Positions 1 to 10,055 of a stretch of 64,000 bases of DNA are shown here, in pieces (position 1 is the first letter of the stretch; each line of letters begins with the position of its first letter). Under the pieces are notes generated by a model that saw only the letters and a program-made list of their open reading frames with translations, was not told where the DNA came from and did not search any database. The stretch is from assembly GCF_950101795.1 (NCBI RefSeq), contig NZ_CATNLZ010000005.1, positions 36,148-100,147 of the forward strand. The letters run 5' to 3'. Source of the stretch: Nocardioides sp. T2.26MG-1. GTDB lineage: Bacteria > Actinomycetota > Actinomycetes > Propionibacteriales > Nocardioidaceae. The translations under genes were made by a program, and so were the position numbers.

Positions 1-1270
1 GCACCAGCACTTCATGCTCATCCCGGTGTTCACCGTCGCCGAGAACGTCATGCTCGGCAACGAGTCCACCGGCTTCGCCGGCTCGCTCGACACCCAGGCC
101 GCCAGGGAACGGGTACGGGAGATCTCCGAGCGGTTCGGGTTCGACGTGAACCCGGACGCGGTCGTGGAGGACATCCCGGTCGGCGTCCAGCAGCGCGTCG
201 AGATCATCAAGGCCCTCTCCCGCGACGCCGAGGTCCTCATCTTCGACGAGCCGACCGCGGTGCTGACCCCGCAGGAGACCGACGAGCTGATGGAGATCAT
301 GCGTCAGCTCAAGGGCGCGGGCAAGGCGATCGTCTTCATCACCCACAAGCTGCGTGAGGTCCGCGAGGTTGCGGACAAGATCACCGTCATCCGGCTCGGC
401 AAGGTGGTCGGCGAGGCCGACCCGAAGTCCAGCAACGCGGAGCTGGCGTCGATGATGGTCGGCCGGCCCGTCGAGCTGACCGTCCACAAGGGCCCCGGGA
501 ACTTCGGCGACGAGGCGCTCGTGGTCGAGGGTCTCACCGTCCACGACGACCTCGGCCGGGTCCACGTCGACGACGTGAGCTTCACGATCAGGCGTGGCGA
601 GATCCTCGCGGTCGCCGGTGTCCAGGGCAACGGCCAGACCGAGCTCACCGAGGCCCTGCTGGGGCTGCAGGCGCACGTCCGCGGGTCGATCCGTCTCGAC
701 GGCTCTGAGCTGGTCGGCCGTTCGGTGCGCCGCATCCTGGAGGCCGGTGTCGGGTTCATCCCCGAGGACCGGACGACCGACGGCCTGGTCGGCGGCTTCA
801 CGATCGCCGAGAACATGATGCTCAACCGCAGCCACGGCGAACCGTTCGTGAGCCACGGCTCACTGCGCCTCGACGAGCTCCACGAGTTCGCCAGCGACAA
901 GCTGAAGGAGTACGACGTGCGCGCCCCGGGCATCGCCACGCTGGCCAGCCAGCTGTCCGGCGGCAACCAGCAGAAGCTCGTGGTCGCCCGCGAGCTCTCC
1001 CGTGACCTGCGGCTGCTCGTGGCGGCCCAGCCGACCCGCGGTGTCGACGTCGGCTCCATCGAGTTCATCCACAAGCAGATCGTGGCCGGCCGGGACGCGG
1101 GCGTCCCTGTCCTGGTCGTCTCCTCGGAGCTCGACGAGGTGGTCGCGCTCGCGGACCGGATCATGGTCCTCTACCGGGGCCGCGTCGTGGGCGTCGTCCC
1201 GAGTGACACACCCCGCGAGGTGCTGGGCCTGATGATGACCGGCGAACGTCCGGAAGGGGCCGTCGCATGA
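1..1270 (+). CDS. ABC transporter ATP-binding protein, nucleoside/BMP-family importer (5' end outside window)
   Basis: ATPase with two nucleotide-binding domains that powers nucleoside or sugar uptake at the cytoplasmic membrane. The window opens at the Q-loop of domain 1 (HQHFMLIPVFTVAENV), so the first Walker A and the start codon lie upstream. Visible motifs are the domain 1 Walker B LIFDEPTAVLTP, the domain 2 Walker A-like GVQGNGQTEL, the signature LSGGNQQK and the Walker B-like AAQPTRGVDV. The degenerate second-domain Walker motifs are usual in the sugar/nucleoside (RbsA/NupA-like) subfamily. The stop overlaps the next start by 4 nt (ATGA), so it is coupled to the permeases. Substrate is inferred from the permease type; a BMP-family binding protein would be expected upstream. 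Confidence 0.93.
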   Translation, partial: HQHFMLIPVFTVAENVMLGNESTGFAGSLDTQAARERVREISERFGFDVNPDAVVEDIPVGVQQRVEIIKALSRDAEVLIFDEPTAVLTPQETDELMEIMRQLKGAGKAIVFITHKLREVREVADKITVIRLGKVVGEADPKSSNAELASMMVGRPVELTVHKGPGNFGDEALVVEGLTVHDDLGRVHVDDVSFTIRRGEILAVAGVQGNGQTELTEALLGLQAHVRGSIRLDGSELVGRSVRRILEAGVGFIPEDRTTDGLVGGFTIAENMMLNRSHGEPFVSHGSLRLDELHEFASDKLKEYDVRAPGIATLASQLSGGNQQKLVVARELSRDLRLLVAAQPTRGVDVGSIEFIHKQIVAGRDAGVPVLVVSSELDEVVALADRIMVLYRGRVVGVVPSDTPREVLGLMMTGERPEGAVA

Positions 1271-2541
1271 GCACGCCAGACAACGAGCCCGGCAGCGAGC
1301 CGGGCACCGAGCCCGGCACCGAGCCCGGCGACACCCGGACCCAGGAGTCCGCGCGTCCCGAGCCCGAGCACCGCGACGCCGACCGTTGGGGCGGCGTCCT
1401 GCGCGAGATCGCCTCCGGCCGGGCGATGACGGCGTTCCTCTCCGTCCTCCTCGCCGTGATCGTCGGGTCGCTGCTCATCGCGGCGACCGACGAGGCCGTC
1501 CGGGACGCGTCCAAGTACCTGTTCGCCGCACCGGGCGACTTCTTCAGTGCCGCGTGGGACTCGATCTGGGGCGCCTACACCGCACTGTTCCGCGGCTCGA
1601 TCTACAACACCAACGGCGCGGACTTCGAGACGAAGATCCGGCCGCTCACCGAGACCTGCAAGTTCGCGGCCCCGCTGATCGCGGCCGGCCTGGGCGTCGG
1701 TCTGGCGTTCCGGGCGTCGATGTTCAACATCGGTGGCCGCGGCCAGATGCTGATGGCCGGAGCCGCTGCCGGCTGGGTCGGCTACCAGTTCGACCTGCCG
1801 TGGCCGCTGCACCTGACCCTGGCGGTCGTGGCCGGCATGGTGGCCGGCGCCCTGTGGGGTGGCCTGGCCGGATTCCTCAAGGCCCGCACCGGCGCCCACG
1901 AGGTGATCCTCACGATCATGCTCAACTACGTCGCGTTCTACCTGTTGTTCTACGCGCTCTCCGAGCAGAGCCTGCTGCAGGCTCCAGGATCGTTGAACCC
2001 CAAGTCGCTGCCGATGAAGGAGTCGGCGGTGATGCCGAAGCTCCTCGGTGACCGGTACAACCTTCACCTGGGGTTCGTCCTCGCACTCGTCGCGGTGGCG
2101 GTCGTGTGGTGGATCCTGAACCGCTCGGCCCTCGGCTTCCGGATCCGGGCTGTCGGCCTGAACGCCGACGCCGCGCGCGCCGCCGGCATCAACGTCGGAC
2201 GCACCTACACCACGGTGATGCTGATCGCCGGTGCGCTGGTCGGCCTGGCCGGCGCCAACCAGGTCCTCGGCACGGTCACCAGCGGCATCGGTGTCGACCT
2301 CGACGCCGGCATCGGCTTCGACGCGATCACGGTGGCACTGCTCGGCAGATCCCGTCCGCTGGGCATCCTCGGCGCCGGGCTGCTGTTCGGCGCCTTCAAG
2401 GCCGGCGGGTTCGCCATGCAGGCCTCCCAGAACATCCCGGTCGACATCGTGCTGGTCGTGCAGTCGCTGATCGTGTTGTTCATCGCGGCTCCGCCGCTGA
2501 TCCAGGCGATCTTCCGACTGCCCGCCAAGGAGGCGAAGTGA
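1267..2541 (+). CDS. ABC transporter permease, BPD_transp_2 family (nucleoside-type), first subunit
   Basis: 424-residue membrane permease of the BMP/nucleoside importer. A hydrophilic N-terminal tail of about 50 residues rich in Glu, Pro and Gly (GSEPGTEPGTEPG repeats) precedes a first helix near residues 55-75. The conserved segment FRASMFNIGGRGQMLMAGA is diagnostic of this permease family. The region FRIRAVGLNADAARAAGINV is the cytoplasmic loop that contacts the ATPase. It begins inside the ATPase stop codon (ATGA) and ends overlapping the next permease (GTGA), so all three are translated as a unit. It probably pairs with the following permease as a heterodimer. Confidence 0.93.
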   Translation: MSTPDNEPGSEPGTEPGTEPGDTRTQESARPEPEHRDADRWGGVLREIASGRAMTAFLSVLLAVIVGSLLIAATDEAVRDASKYLFAAPGDFFSAAWDSIWGAYTALFRGSIYNTNGADFETKIRPLTETCKFAAPLIAAGLGVGLAFRASMFNIGGRGQMLMAGAAAGWVGYQFDLPWPLHLTLAVVAGMVAGALWGGLAGFLKARTGAHEVILTIMLNYVAFYLLFYALSEQSLLQAPGSLNPKSLPMKESAVMPKLLGDRYNLHLGFVLALVAVAVVWWILNRSALGFRIRAVGLNADAARAAGINVGRTYTTVMLIAGALVGLAGANQVLGTVTSGIGVDLDAGIGFDAITVALLGRSRPLGILGAGLLFGAFKAGGFAMQASQNIPVDIVLVVQSLIVLFIAAPPLIQAIFRLPAKEAK

Positions 2542-3821
2542 GCACCGACGTCAGCATGCCGATCGAGCAGACCCCGATCGCTGGGGTCACCACGATCGTC
2601 GACCGCAAACCGGCCGTGATCTTCGGGCTCGCGACGGCCGGGCTCGCCCTGATCCTGCTGTTCGCAGGGGTCTCCGACGACACCACGTTCCGCCTGGCGA
2701 CACCGGACGACTGGGCCGAGCTGCCGGCCGTGACCGTGCCGGCCGCGCCGACCGCGTGGCTGCTCGTGCTGATCTGCGCGCTCTGCACCGCCGTATCGGT
2801 GAGCCTGCTGCTCAAGGAGCGGCGTACGCCGATGGTGCTGGTGGTCGTGTTCGCGATCTCCTGGATGATCGGCTTCCTCACCTGGGCCGCAGCCGGCGCG
2901 TCGATCCCGATGGTCGGGCTGCTCGCGGGGTCGCTCGCGCTCGCCGTACCCCTCGTCTTCGGGGCGCTCGGCGGCGTGCTCGGCGAGCGCGCGGGCGTGG
3001 TGAACATCGCGATCGACGGGCAGCTGCTCGCGGGCGCGTTCGCGGCCGCGGTCGTCGGCTCGATGACCGGCGTCACGTGGTTCGGCCTGGTCGCAGCGAT
3101 GGCGGCCGGCATGCTGGTGGCGCTGCTGCTCGGCCTGTTCGCGATCAGCTACTTCGTCGACCAGGTGATCGTCGGCGTGGTGCTCAACGTGCTGATCATC
3201 GGCCTGACGAGCTTCATGTTCAGCCAGGTGCTCGCCCCGAACGCCGAGTCGCTCAACAACCCGCCGCGCTTCGACAAGATCGACATCCCCGTGCTCGGCG
3301 GCATCCCGCTGATCGGTCCGATCCTGTTCCGCCAGACCGCGGTCGTCTACATCCTGTACGTCGTGGTCGCGCTGGTGACGTGGGCGCTCTACCGCACCCG
3401 GTGGGGGCTGCGGGTCCGCGCCGTCGGCGAGCACCCGCAGGCGGCCGACACCGTCGGCATCAAGGTCAACCGCACCCGCTACCGCACGATCATCCTCGCG
3501 GGAGCGATCGCCGGCATGGGTGGCGCGTTCTACACCCTGGTCTCGGTGCCGCAGTTCAACCGCGAGATGACCGGGGGCGCGGGCTACATCGCGCTCGCCG
3601 CGGTCATCTTCGGCAAGTGGGACCCGATCCGGGCGACGCTGGCCGCACTCCTGTTCGGGTTCGCCTCGAACCTCCAGGGTGTGCTGTCGGTCATCGGCTC
3701 GCCGGTGCCCAGCCAGTTCATGCTGATGCTGCCCTACGTCGTGACGATCTTCGCCGTGGCCGGGCTGGTCGGGCGGTCCCGGGCGCCAGCAGCGGACGGT
3801 GTGCCCTACATCAAGGGCTGA
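2538..3821 (+). CDS. ABC transporter permease, BPD_transp_2 family, second subunit
   Basis: 427-residue second permease of the importer. The GTG start at 2538 is chosen because AAGGAGG lies 4 nt upstream and the codon forms a GTGA overlap with the preceding stop; the longer open frame upstream is only a shadow of the first permease. Multiple hydrophobic helices follow. The family segment ERAGVVNIAIDGQLLAGAFAA sits near residue 155, and LRVRAVGEHPQAADTVGI is the ATPase-contact loop. The gene ends at 3821 and the facing M20 gene ends at 3822, leaving no intergenic base for a conventional terminator. Confidence 0.93.
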   Translation: MSTDVSMPIEQTPIAGVTTIVDRKPAVIFGLATAGLALILLFAGVSDDTTFRLATPDDWAELPAVTVPAAPTAWLLVLICALCTAVSVSLLLKERRTPMVLVVVFAISWMIGFLTWAAAGASIPMVGLLAGSLALAVPLVFGALGGVLGERAGVVNIAIDGQLLAGAFAAAVVGSMTGVTWFGLVAAMAAGMLVALLLGLFAISYFVDQVIVGVVLNVLIIGLTSFMFSQVLAPNAESLNNPPRFDKIDIPVLGGIPLIGPILFRQTAVVYILYVVVALVTWALYRTRWGLRVRAVGEHPQAADTVGIKVNRTRYRTIILAGAIAGMGGAFYTLVSVPQFNREMTGGAGYIALAAVIFGKWDPIRATLAALLFGFASNLQGVLSVIGSPVPSQFMLMLPYVVTIFAVAGLVGRSRAPAADGVPYIKG

Positions 3822-5033
3822 TCAGGCGACGGATGCGGAGGCGAGCGCGGCGACGGCCGCGCTCGCCAGCACCTTGGCGCCGATGCCGACCGACCGGTCG
3901 TCGACCCGCAGGTTGCCCTGGTGGAGGTCGTACGTCGGGCCACCGGGGGTGCGCGTGCCGAGCCGGCCCATCGCGCCCCGCACCCGGTCGAGGTACCACC
4001 CGAAGTCCTCGCCCCCCAGGCTCTGCTGGGTGGGCACGTGCCCGTCGGGGCCGAGCACCCGCTCCACGGCCCGCCCGAGCAGCACGATCGAGTCGAGGTC
4101 GTTGACCACGGGCGGCACGCCGCGCTGGTAGTCGACCTGCGCGTGCACGCCGTACGGCGCGACGATCTGCTCGACCAGCAGCGGCACGAGCTTCTCCGCC
4201 TCACCCCAGGCGATCGCGTCGAGCATCCGGACGGTGCCGCCGATGCGGCCGGTGGCGGGGATGACGTTGTGGGCCGAGCCGGCGCGCACGATGCCCCACA
4301 CGACGCTCACCCCCGAACGCGGGTCGAGACGCCGGGACAGGATCGCGGGCAGCTCGGTGACGACCTTGCCGAGCGCGTAGGTCAGGTCCTCGGTCAGGTG
4401 CGGCCGGGACGTGTGCCCGCCCGATCCGGTGAGGGTCACCTCGAGGTGGTCCGCGGCGCCGGTGATCGGCCCCTCCCGGAGCCCGACCTGGCCGACGTCG
4501 AGCGTGGGATCGCAGTGCAGGCCGAACAGCTGGTCGACATCGTCGAGCGCACCGAGCTCGATGAGGGACAGCGCGCCACCGGGCATCACCTCCTCCGCAG
4601 GCTGGAACAGCAGCCGGACCCGACCGGGGAGCAGGCCCCGGGCGTGCACCCGGCCGAGTGCGACGGCAGCGCCGACCAGTGCCGAGGTGTGGACGTCGTG
4701 CCCGCAGGCGTGCGTCACCCCGTCGACGGTGCTCACCCAGGGGTCGTCGGTCAGGTCGGGCACCGGGAGCGCGTCGAGATCGGCCCGCAGGGCGACGACG
4801 GGCCCGCCCTCGCCGATGTCGGCGACCAGGCCGCTGCGGGCCAGCTCGGTCACGCGCCAGCCGGCGCGGCGCAGCCGGGCCGCGACCAGCGCCGTGGTGC
4901 GCAGCTCGCGCCAGGACAGCTCGGGATGGGCGTGCAGGTCCCGGCGCAGGGCGACGAGGTCGTCGCCGACGTCGTCGACGGCGGACTCGATCAGCAGGTC
5001 GACGGCGAAGGGGGCGGGCGCGGGCTCGGACAT
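3822..5033 (-). CDS. M20 family amidohydrolase (N-acyl amino acid / IAA-amide hydrolase type)
   Basis: 403-residue zinc-dependent amidohydrolase. Metal-site motifs are ACGHDVHTSALVG (around residue 112) and FQPAEEVMPGGALSLIELGALD (around 165), with GLHCDPTLDVGQVGLREG after them, and HLTEDLTYALGK in the dimerisation domain. This arrangement matches the HipO/AbgB/ILL1-type M20D family, which removes acyl groups from amino acids or opens related amides. The ATG start has no clear ribosome site; TAATCT about 10 nt upstream may be a -10 element giving a near-leaderless mRNA. The true substrate is not evident. Facing a nucleoside importer, it could belong to a nitrogen-scavenging locus, which is only contextual. 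Confidence 0.88.
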   Translation of the reverse strand: MSEPAPAPFAVDLLIESAVDDVGDDLVALRRDLHAHPELSWRELRTTALVAARLRRAGWRVTELARSGLVADIGEGGPVVALRADLDALPVPDLTDDPWVSTVDGVTHACGHDVHTSALVGAAVALGRVHARGLLPGRVRLLFQPAEEVMPGGALSLIELGALDDVDQLFGLHCDPTLDVGQVGLREGPITGAADHLEVTLTGSGGHTSRPHLTEDLTYALGKVVTELPAILSRRLDPRSGVSVVWGIVRAGSAHNVIPATGRIGGTVRMLDAIAWGEAEKLVPLLVEQIVAPYGVHAQVDYQRGVPPVVNDLDSIVLLGRAVERVLGPDGHVPTQQSLGGEDFGWYLDRVRGAMGRLGTRTPGGPTYDLHQGNLRVDDRSVGIGAKVLASAAVAALASASVA

Positions 5034-5156
5034 CGAGTCGAGATTAGTTCACCCGGGGTTCACCGCGCTCCGGCACCGGGGTCCGGTGAGCAGACCCGCT
5101 CCGGTCGTCGCCCGCCGGAGTGCGGGGCCCGCGTGCGTGGCCGGGTCCAGATCGGA

Positions 5157-6131
5157 TCAGCGGGTCCGGTCGAAGGCCGCCAGGATACGGTCCGCGGCGA
5201 CCGTCGCGGGCAGCTCGCCGGACAGCACCGCGTCCCGGAGCTCCTCCCGGATCTCCCGGACCCCCGGGGAGTGCCGGAGCCGCTGCTCGAGCTCGTCCCG
5301 GACGAGGGCCCAGGTGAAGTCCAGCTGCTGGAGCGCGCGCTTGTGCGCCAGGCCGTCGGCCCCCAGGTGCTCACGATGCGCGAGAACGCGCGCCCACACC
5401 TCGTCGACGCCGATGTCGTCGAGCGCCGAGCACGTCACGACCGGCGGCGCCCACTCGCCGTGGCCGCGCACCAACCGCAGCGCTCCGGCCAGGTCTCGGG
5501 CCGCGACCCTGGCCTCCATCTGACGGTCACCGTCGGCCTTGTTGACCGCGATCACGTCCGCGATCTCGAGGATGCCCTTCTTGATGCCCTGCAGCTGGTC
5601 GCCGGTGCGAGCGAGGGTGAGGAACAGGAACGTGTCGACCATACCGGCCACGGTCACCTCGGACTGGCCGACGCCGACGGTCTCGACGAGCACGACGTCG
5701 TACCCTGCGCCCTCCAGCACCGCCATCGCCTGCACGGTCGCGCGGGCGACGCCGCCGAGGGTGCCGGCCGACGGCGAGGGCCGGATGAACGCTCGTGGGT
5801 CCTGCGCCAGGCGGGCCATCCGGGTCTTGTCGCCGAGCACCGAGCCGCCGGTCCGCACCGAGCTGGGGTCGACCGCGAGCACGCCGACGCGGTGCCCCGC
5901 TGCCGTCAGCCGGGTGCCGAGCGCCTCGATGAACGTGGACTTCCCGACTCCGGGCACGCCGGAGATGCCGACCCGCACCGCGTCCTGTCCGTTCGCGGCG
6001 AGCTCGGTGAGGAGCTCCCGGGCCTGGGCACGGTGCTGCGGGCGGGTCGACTCGACCAGGGTGATCGCCTGGGACACCGAGGCACGTGCGCCACCCCGGA
6101 TGCCCTCGACGAGGGCCTGGACGTCCGGCAT
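5157..6131 (-). CDS. meaB: Methylmalonyl-CoA mutase-associated GTPase MeaB
   Basis: 324-residue G3E-family GTPase that loads and protects adenosylcobalamin in methylmalonyl-CoA mutase. The P-loop GVPGVGKSTFIEALG is near residue 60, followed by LAVDPSS (switch), GDKTRM, the Walker B-type VETVGVGQSEV and the specificity motif NKADG. The start at 6131 is one base inside the mutB stop codon (TGATG on the minus strand), which indicates translational coupling. Longer upstream open frame is a shadow of mutB. It is the last gene of the mutA-mutB-meaB operon. Confidence 0.95.
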   Translation of the reverse strand: MPDVQALVEGIRGGARASVSQAITLVESTRPQHRAQARELLTELAANGQDAVRVGISGVPGVGKSTFIEALGTRLTAAGHRVGVLAVDPSSVRTGGSVLGDKTRMARLAQDPRAFIRPSPSAGTLGGVARATVQAMAVLEGAGYDVVLVETVGVGQSEVTVAGMVDTFLFLTLARTGDQLQGIKKGILEIADVIAVNKADGDRQMEARVAARDLAGALRLVRGHGEWAPPVVTCSALDDIGVDEVWARVLAHREHLGADGLAHKRALQQLDFTWALVRDELEQRLRHSPGVREIREELRDAVLSGELPATVAADRILAAFDRTR

Positions 6132-8293
6132 CAGTGGCCGAGCTGCTCGCGCAGCCGGGCCAGCAGGTCGAGTGCGGACTCGGCGATGACCGTGCCGGGC
6201 AGGAACACCGCGGCGGCCCCCATCTCCAGCAGGGTCGGGACGTCGTCGGGCGGGATCACGCCACCGATCACGATCATGATGTCGGGGCGGCCCTGGTCTG
6301 CCAGCGCCTTCTTCAGTGCCGGCAGCAACGTGAGGTGGCCGGCCGCGAGCGAGGAGACCCCCACGATGTGGACGTCCGCGTCCACAGCCTGCTGGGCGAC
6401 CTCCTCGGGCGTCGAGAACAGCGGCCCCACGTCGACGTCGAAGCCGAGGTCGGCGAAGGCGCTGACCACGACCTTCTGGCCGCGGTCGTGGCCGTCCTGG
6501 CCCATCTTCGCAACGAGGATGCGGGGACGACGTCCCTCCGCCTCCTCGAACGCCTCGGTCTCGGTGAGCACCCGCGCCACGGCGGCGTCGCCGGCCTCGT
6601 CTGCCTCGGCCCTGTACACGCCGCTGATCGTACGGATCACGGCCTGGTGCCGCCCGTAGACCTTCTCCAGCGCGGCGGAGATCTCGCCGACCGTGGCCTT
6701 GGCCCGGGCCGCGTCGACGGCCAGGCCGAGCAGGTTGCCCTCGAGGGTGCTCGACTTGCCCCGCTCGGCGGACTGGGTGAGTGCCTCGAGGGTGCGCTCG
6801 ACCTCGTGGTCGTCGCGCTCCGCGCGGAGCCGCTCGAGCTTGGCGATCTGCTGGCGGTAGACGTCGTCGTTGTCGACCCTGAGGACATCGAGCTTGTCCT
6901 CGACATCGAGCCGGTAGGTGTTGATGCCGATGACCTTCTGGGCACCGGAGTCGATCCGGGCCTGGGTGCGGGCCGCGGCCTCCTCGATACGCATCTTCGG
7001 GATGCCCTGCTCGATCGCGGCGGCCATGCCGCCGGCCTGCTCGGCCTCGAGGATGTGCGCCCAGGCGCGCTCGGCGAGGTCGTGCGTGAGCCGCTCGACG
7101 TAGTAGGAGCCGGCCCACGGGTCGATCGTTCCGGTGGTGCCGCTCTCCTGCTGCAGCAGCAGCTGGGTGTTGCGGGCGATGCGGGCCGAGAAGTCGGTCG
7201 GCAGCGCGATCGCCTCGTCCAGCGCGTTGGTGTGCAGCGACTGCGTGTGGCCCTGGGTCGCGGCCATCGCCTCGATGCAGGTGCGCCCCACGTTGTTGTA
7301 GACGTCCTGGGCGGTCAGCGACCAGCCGGACGTCTGGCTGTGCGTGCGCAGGCTCATCGACTTGGGGTTCTGGGGGTCGAACTGGCGGACCAGGCGGGCC
7401 CAGAGCGCGCGGGCCGCGCGCATCTTGGCGACCTCCATGAAGAAGTTCATGCCGATCGCCCAGAAGAAGGACAGTCGCGGCGCGAACTGGTCGATGTCGA
7501 GCCCGGCGTCGAGCCCGGCACGGATGTACTCGACACCGTCGGCCAGCGTGTAGGCCAGCTCGAGGTCGTTGGTCGCCCCGGCCTCCTGCATGTGGTAGCC
7601 GGAGATCGAGATCGAGTTGAACCGCGGCATCTTCTCGGCGGTGAACTGGAAGATGTCGCTGATGATCCGCATGCTCGGGGCCGGCGGGTAGATGTAGGTG
7701 TTGCGGACCATGAACTCCTTGAGGATGTCGTTCTGGATCGTCCCCGCGAGCTGCTCCGGCTTCACCCCCTGCTCCTCGGCCGCAGCGATGTAGAGCGCCA
7801 TGATCGGCAACACCGCGCCGTTCATCGTCATCGAGACCGACATCGCGTCGAGCGGGATGCCGTCGAAGAGCGTGCGCATGTCGTAGATCGAGTCGATCGC
7901 CACGCCGGCCATGCCGACGTCACCGCGCACCCGCGGGTGGTCGGAGTCGTAGCCGCGGTGGGTCGCGAGGTCGAACGCGACCGAGAGTCCCTTCTGGCCG
8001 GCGGCGAGGTTGCGGCGGTAGAACGCGTTGGACTCCTCGGCGGTGGAGAAGCCGGCGTACTGCCGGATCGTCCACGGCTGGGTGGTGTACATCGTCGGGT
8101 AGGGCCCGCGCAGGAAGGGGCTCAGGCCCGGCAGCGTGTCCAGGGCGTCGAGGCCCTCGAGGTCGGCTGGTGTGTAGAGCCCCTTGACCTCGATGCCCTC
8201 GGGCGCCAGCCACGGCTTGCCGACCGAGTCGGCGGGGCCGGTCTCCGCACCGCCGGCGAGCGGCAGGCCTGCGAAGGTCTCGGGGATGGTCAC
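6131..8293 (-). CDS. mutB: Methylmalonyl-CoA mutase large (catalytic) subunit
   Basis: 720-residue adenosylcobalamin enzyme that interconverts methylmalonyl-CoA and succinyl-CoA. The N-terminal TIM barrel carries the substrate-binding segment [20 protein letters not shown] and the mutase segment [19 protein letters not shown]. The C-terminal B12 domain carries GQDGHDRG, where the His replaces the cobalt lower ligand, followed by [16 protein letters not shown]. The GTG start at 8293 overlaps the mutA stop (GTGA) and matches the usual VTIPETF-type N terminus; open frame further upstream is a shadow. Pathway: propionyl-CoA catabolism from odd-chain or branched substrates. Confidence 0.96.
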   Translation of the reverse strand: MTIPETFAGLPLAGGAETGPADSVGKPWLAPEGIEVKGLYTPADLEGLDALDTLPGLSPFLRGPYPTMYTTQPWTIRQYAGFSTAEESNAFYRRNLAAGQKGLSVAFDLATHRGYDSDHPRVRGDVGMAGVAIDSIYDMRTLFDGIPLDAMSVSMTMNGAVLPIMALYIAAAEEQGVKPEQLAGTIQNDILKEFMVRNTYIYPPAPSMRIISDIFQFTAEKMPRFNSISISGYHMQEAGATNDLELAYTLADGVEYIRAGLDAGLDIDQFAPRLSFFWAIGMNFFMEVAKMRAARALWARLVRQFDPQNPKSMSLRTHSQTSGWSLTAQDVYNNVGRTCIEAMAATQGHTQSLHTNALDEAIALPTDFSARIARNTQLLLQQESGTTGTIDPWAGSYYVERLTHDLAERAWAHILEAEQAGGMAAAIEQGIPKMRIEEAAARTQARIDSGAQKVIGINTYRLDVEDKLDVLRVDNDDVYRQQIAKLERLRAERDDHEVERTLEALTQSAERGKSSTLEGNLLGLAVDAARAKATVGEISAALEKVYGRHQAVIRTISGVYRAEADEAGDAAVARVLTETEAFEEAEGRRPRILVAKMGQDGHDRGQKVVVSAFADLGFDVDVGPLFSTPEEVAQQAVDADVHIVGVSSLAAGHLTLLPALKKALADQGRPDIMIVIGGVIPPDDVPTLLEMGAAAVFLPGTVIAESALDLLARLREQLGH

Positions 8294-9993
8294 GACAGCT
8301 TCTCCCTCGTCCGGGTCAGGAAGTCCAAGGCGTCGACACCCAGCGCGCAGGAGTCGTCGGTGTAGTCGGTGGGCTTGCCCGCGATGATCACGTGCTGGGC
8401 ACCGGCGGCGCGCAGGGCGGCGGCCGCCTCGGCGCCCCACTCGGCGTACGTCGAGTCGGCCCCGGCCAGACACACGACCGGCTGGCCGGCGTAGGCCGCG
8501 ACCACCTCGGGCGGGTCGGCGGTGGCGCCGGCGACCTCGACCGCGATGCCGCCGGCGGCGAACAGGTTGGTGGCGAAGGTCGCGCGTGCCGTGTGGGTGG
8601 CGATGGCGCCGAGGGTGGCGAGGAAGACCGGCGTCGCCGCCGGCGCATCGCGCAGCGCCTCGAACGCGGCGCCGTACGGCTGTACGCCGTCCCAGGCGTC
8701 CCAGGCCACCCGGTCGGGCAGCACCTCGGCGCCGTTGGGGAACTCCGAGAGCCCCGTGATCGGGCGCTTGCGCCGTGCGATCTCGGCCGCCCGCTTGGCG
8801 ACGGTCGCAGCGATCGCTTCGTCCAGCGACTCACCGGCGTCGAGCTTGCCGAACAGCTCCCAGGCGACCAGCGCGAGGTCGTCGGTCAGCTTCTCGACCG
8901 CGTAGGAGCCGCCGGCCGGGTCGACCACGTGCGCCACGTGCGCCTCGTCGATGAGCAGATGGGAGATGTTGCGCGCGATGCGACGACCGAGCTGCTCGGG
9001 CCGGCCCAGAGGGCTGTCGAAGGACAGCACCGTCACCGCGTCGGCGCCGCCCACACCGGCGGCGAAGGCCGCGACCGTGGTGCGGAGCATGTTCACGTAG
9101 GGGTCGTAGCGCGTCATCATCGGGCGGCTGGTGACCACGTGCTGGCGCTGCGGCACGTCGGGCGACTCGCTGAGCTCGAGCACGCGGGCCCAGAGCCGGC
9201 GCGCGGCGCGGAGCTTGGCGATCGTGGGGAACTGCTCGTCGGTCGCGGCGTAGCGGAACTCGACGAGCTGCGCGGCCTGCTCGACCGGGACGCCGGCCGC
9301 ACCCAGCGCCCGCAGGTAGGTGACACCGGCCGCCATCGACGACGCCAGCTCCTGGGCGTCCGAGGCACCGCGGTCGTGGACCGTGGTCGCGTCGACCACG
9401 AATCCGAGCACGTGGCGGTCGAGCGCCTGGCGCGCCACCTCGGCGGTCGCCTCCGCGGCGGGCACGCCCAAGTTGGTGGCGGGGTGGAGCTCGCGCCCCT
9501 CGGCGTACAACAGGAAGGCAGCGGGGTCGACGCCGTCGAGGACGACGGGGGCGAGGTCGAGCTTGACGCCGTCCAGTGCGGTCGGGAGGTCGGTGCCGCC
9601 GCGGAGCCACAGCGAGGTGACCCCGCCCTCGAGATCGTTGAGGGCCTCGCCGTTCGCGGCCTTCGCGTCGGTGGCCTCGACGAAGGACCGGACGTCCCAG
9701 TCACCCTGGCGGACGGGGCGACCGTGGGTCGCCACGTCGTCGAGGAGGGCGCGGGTGCCGAGCGGGGTGATGCCGATGCCGTCGAGGGTGGTGCGGGTGA
9801 GCTTCTGCCAGACCAGGTCGTCCGGGTCCTCCTCGGTCAGCCGCCGTGCCTTGCGCAGGACCGCCGCGGCGCCCTTCTCCCAGTCGGCGATCGTCCAGGC
9901 GTCCTCCGGAGAGGCGAGGTCGAGCGACCCCTGCTCGGGCTCGAGCTTCGCGGGCTCGTCCAGGCCGCCTTCCACTCCACCATCGACACTCAT
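8290..9993 (-). CDS. mutA: Methylmalonyl-CoA mutase small subunit
   Basis: 567-residue partner subunit, homologous to MutB but catalytically silent. It keeps the mutase barrel shape ([27 protein letters not shown]), and its C-terminal B12-like domain lacks the DxHxxG ligand motif, as is normal for small subunits. The start at 9993 ([10 protein letters not shown]) is chosen because upstream codons lack homology; no strong ribosome site is visible. The gene is coupled to mutB by GTGA. No cobalamin riboswitch fold is apparent in the roughly 60 nt before the start. Confidence 0.93.
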   Translation of the reverse strand: MSVDGGVEGGLDEPAKLEPEQGSLDLASPEDAWTIADWEKGAAAVLRKARRLTEEDPDDLVWQKLTRTTLDGIGITPLGTRALLDDVATHGRPVRQGDWDVRSFVEATDAKAANGEALNDLEGGVTSLWLRGGTDLPTALDGVKLDLAPVVLDGVDPAAFLLYAEGRELHPATNLGVPAAEATAEVARQALDRHVLGFVVDATTVHDRGASDAQELASSMAAGVTYLRALGAAGVPVEQAAQLVEFRYAATDEQFPTIAKLRAARRLWARVLELSESPDVPQRQHVVTSRPMMTRYDPYVNMLRTTVAAFAAGVGGADAVTVLSFDSPLGRPEQLGRRIARNISHLLIDEAHVAHVVDPAGGSYAVEKLTDDLALVAWELFGKLDAGESLDEAIAATVAKRAAEIARRKRPITGLSEFPNGAEVLPDRVAWDAWDGVQPYGAAFEALRDAPAATPVFLATLGAIATHTARATFATNLFAAGGIAVEVAGATADPPEVVAAYAGQPVVCLAGADSTYAEWGAEAAAALRAAGAQHVIIAGKPTDYTDDSCALGVDALDFLTRTREKLS

Positions 9994-10055
9994 GACTTGC
10001 ACGATAGGCCGAGCGCACACCCCCGGGCCACGCGATGTGACGTTTTCGGACCAGG

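Noticed and set aside
3921..6659. Very long plus-strand open frame opposite the M20 and meaB genes
   Set aside because: Antisense shadow typical of high-GC third positions: low-complexity Arg/Gly/Asp sequence with no family, while the minus strand encodes complete known enzymes.
9994..10055. Cobalamin riboswitch upstream of mutA
   Set aside because: The space is about 60 nt and contains no B12-box-like sequence.
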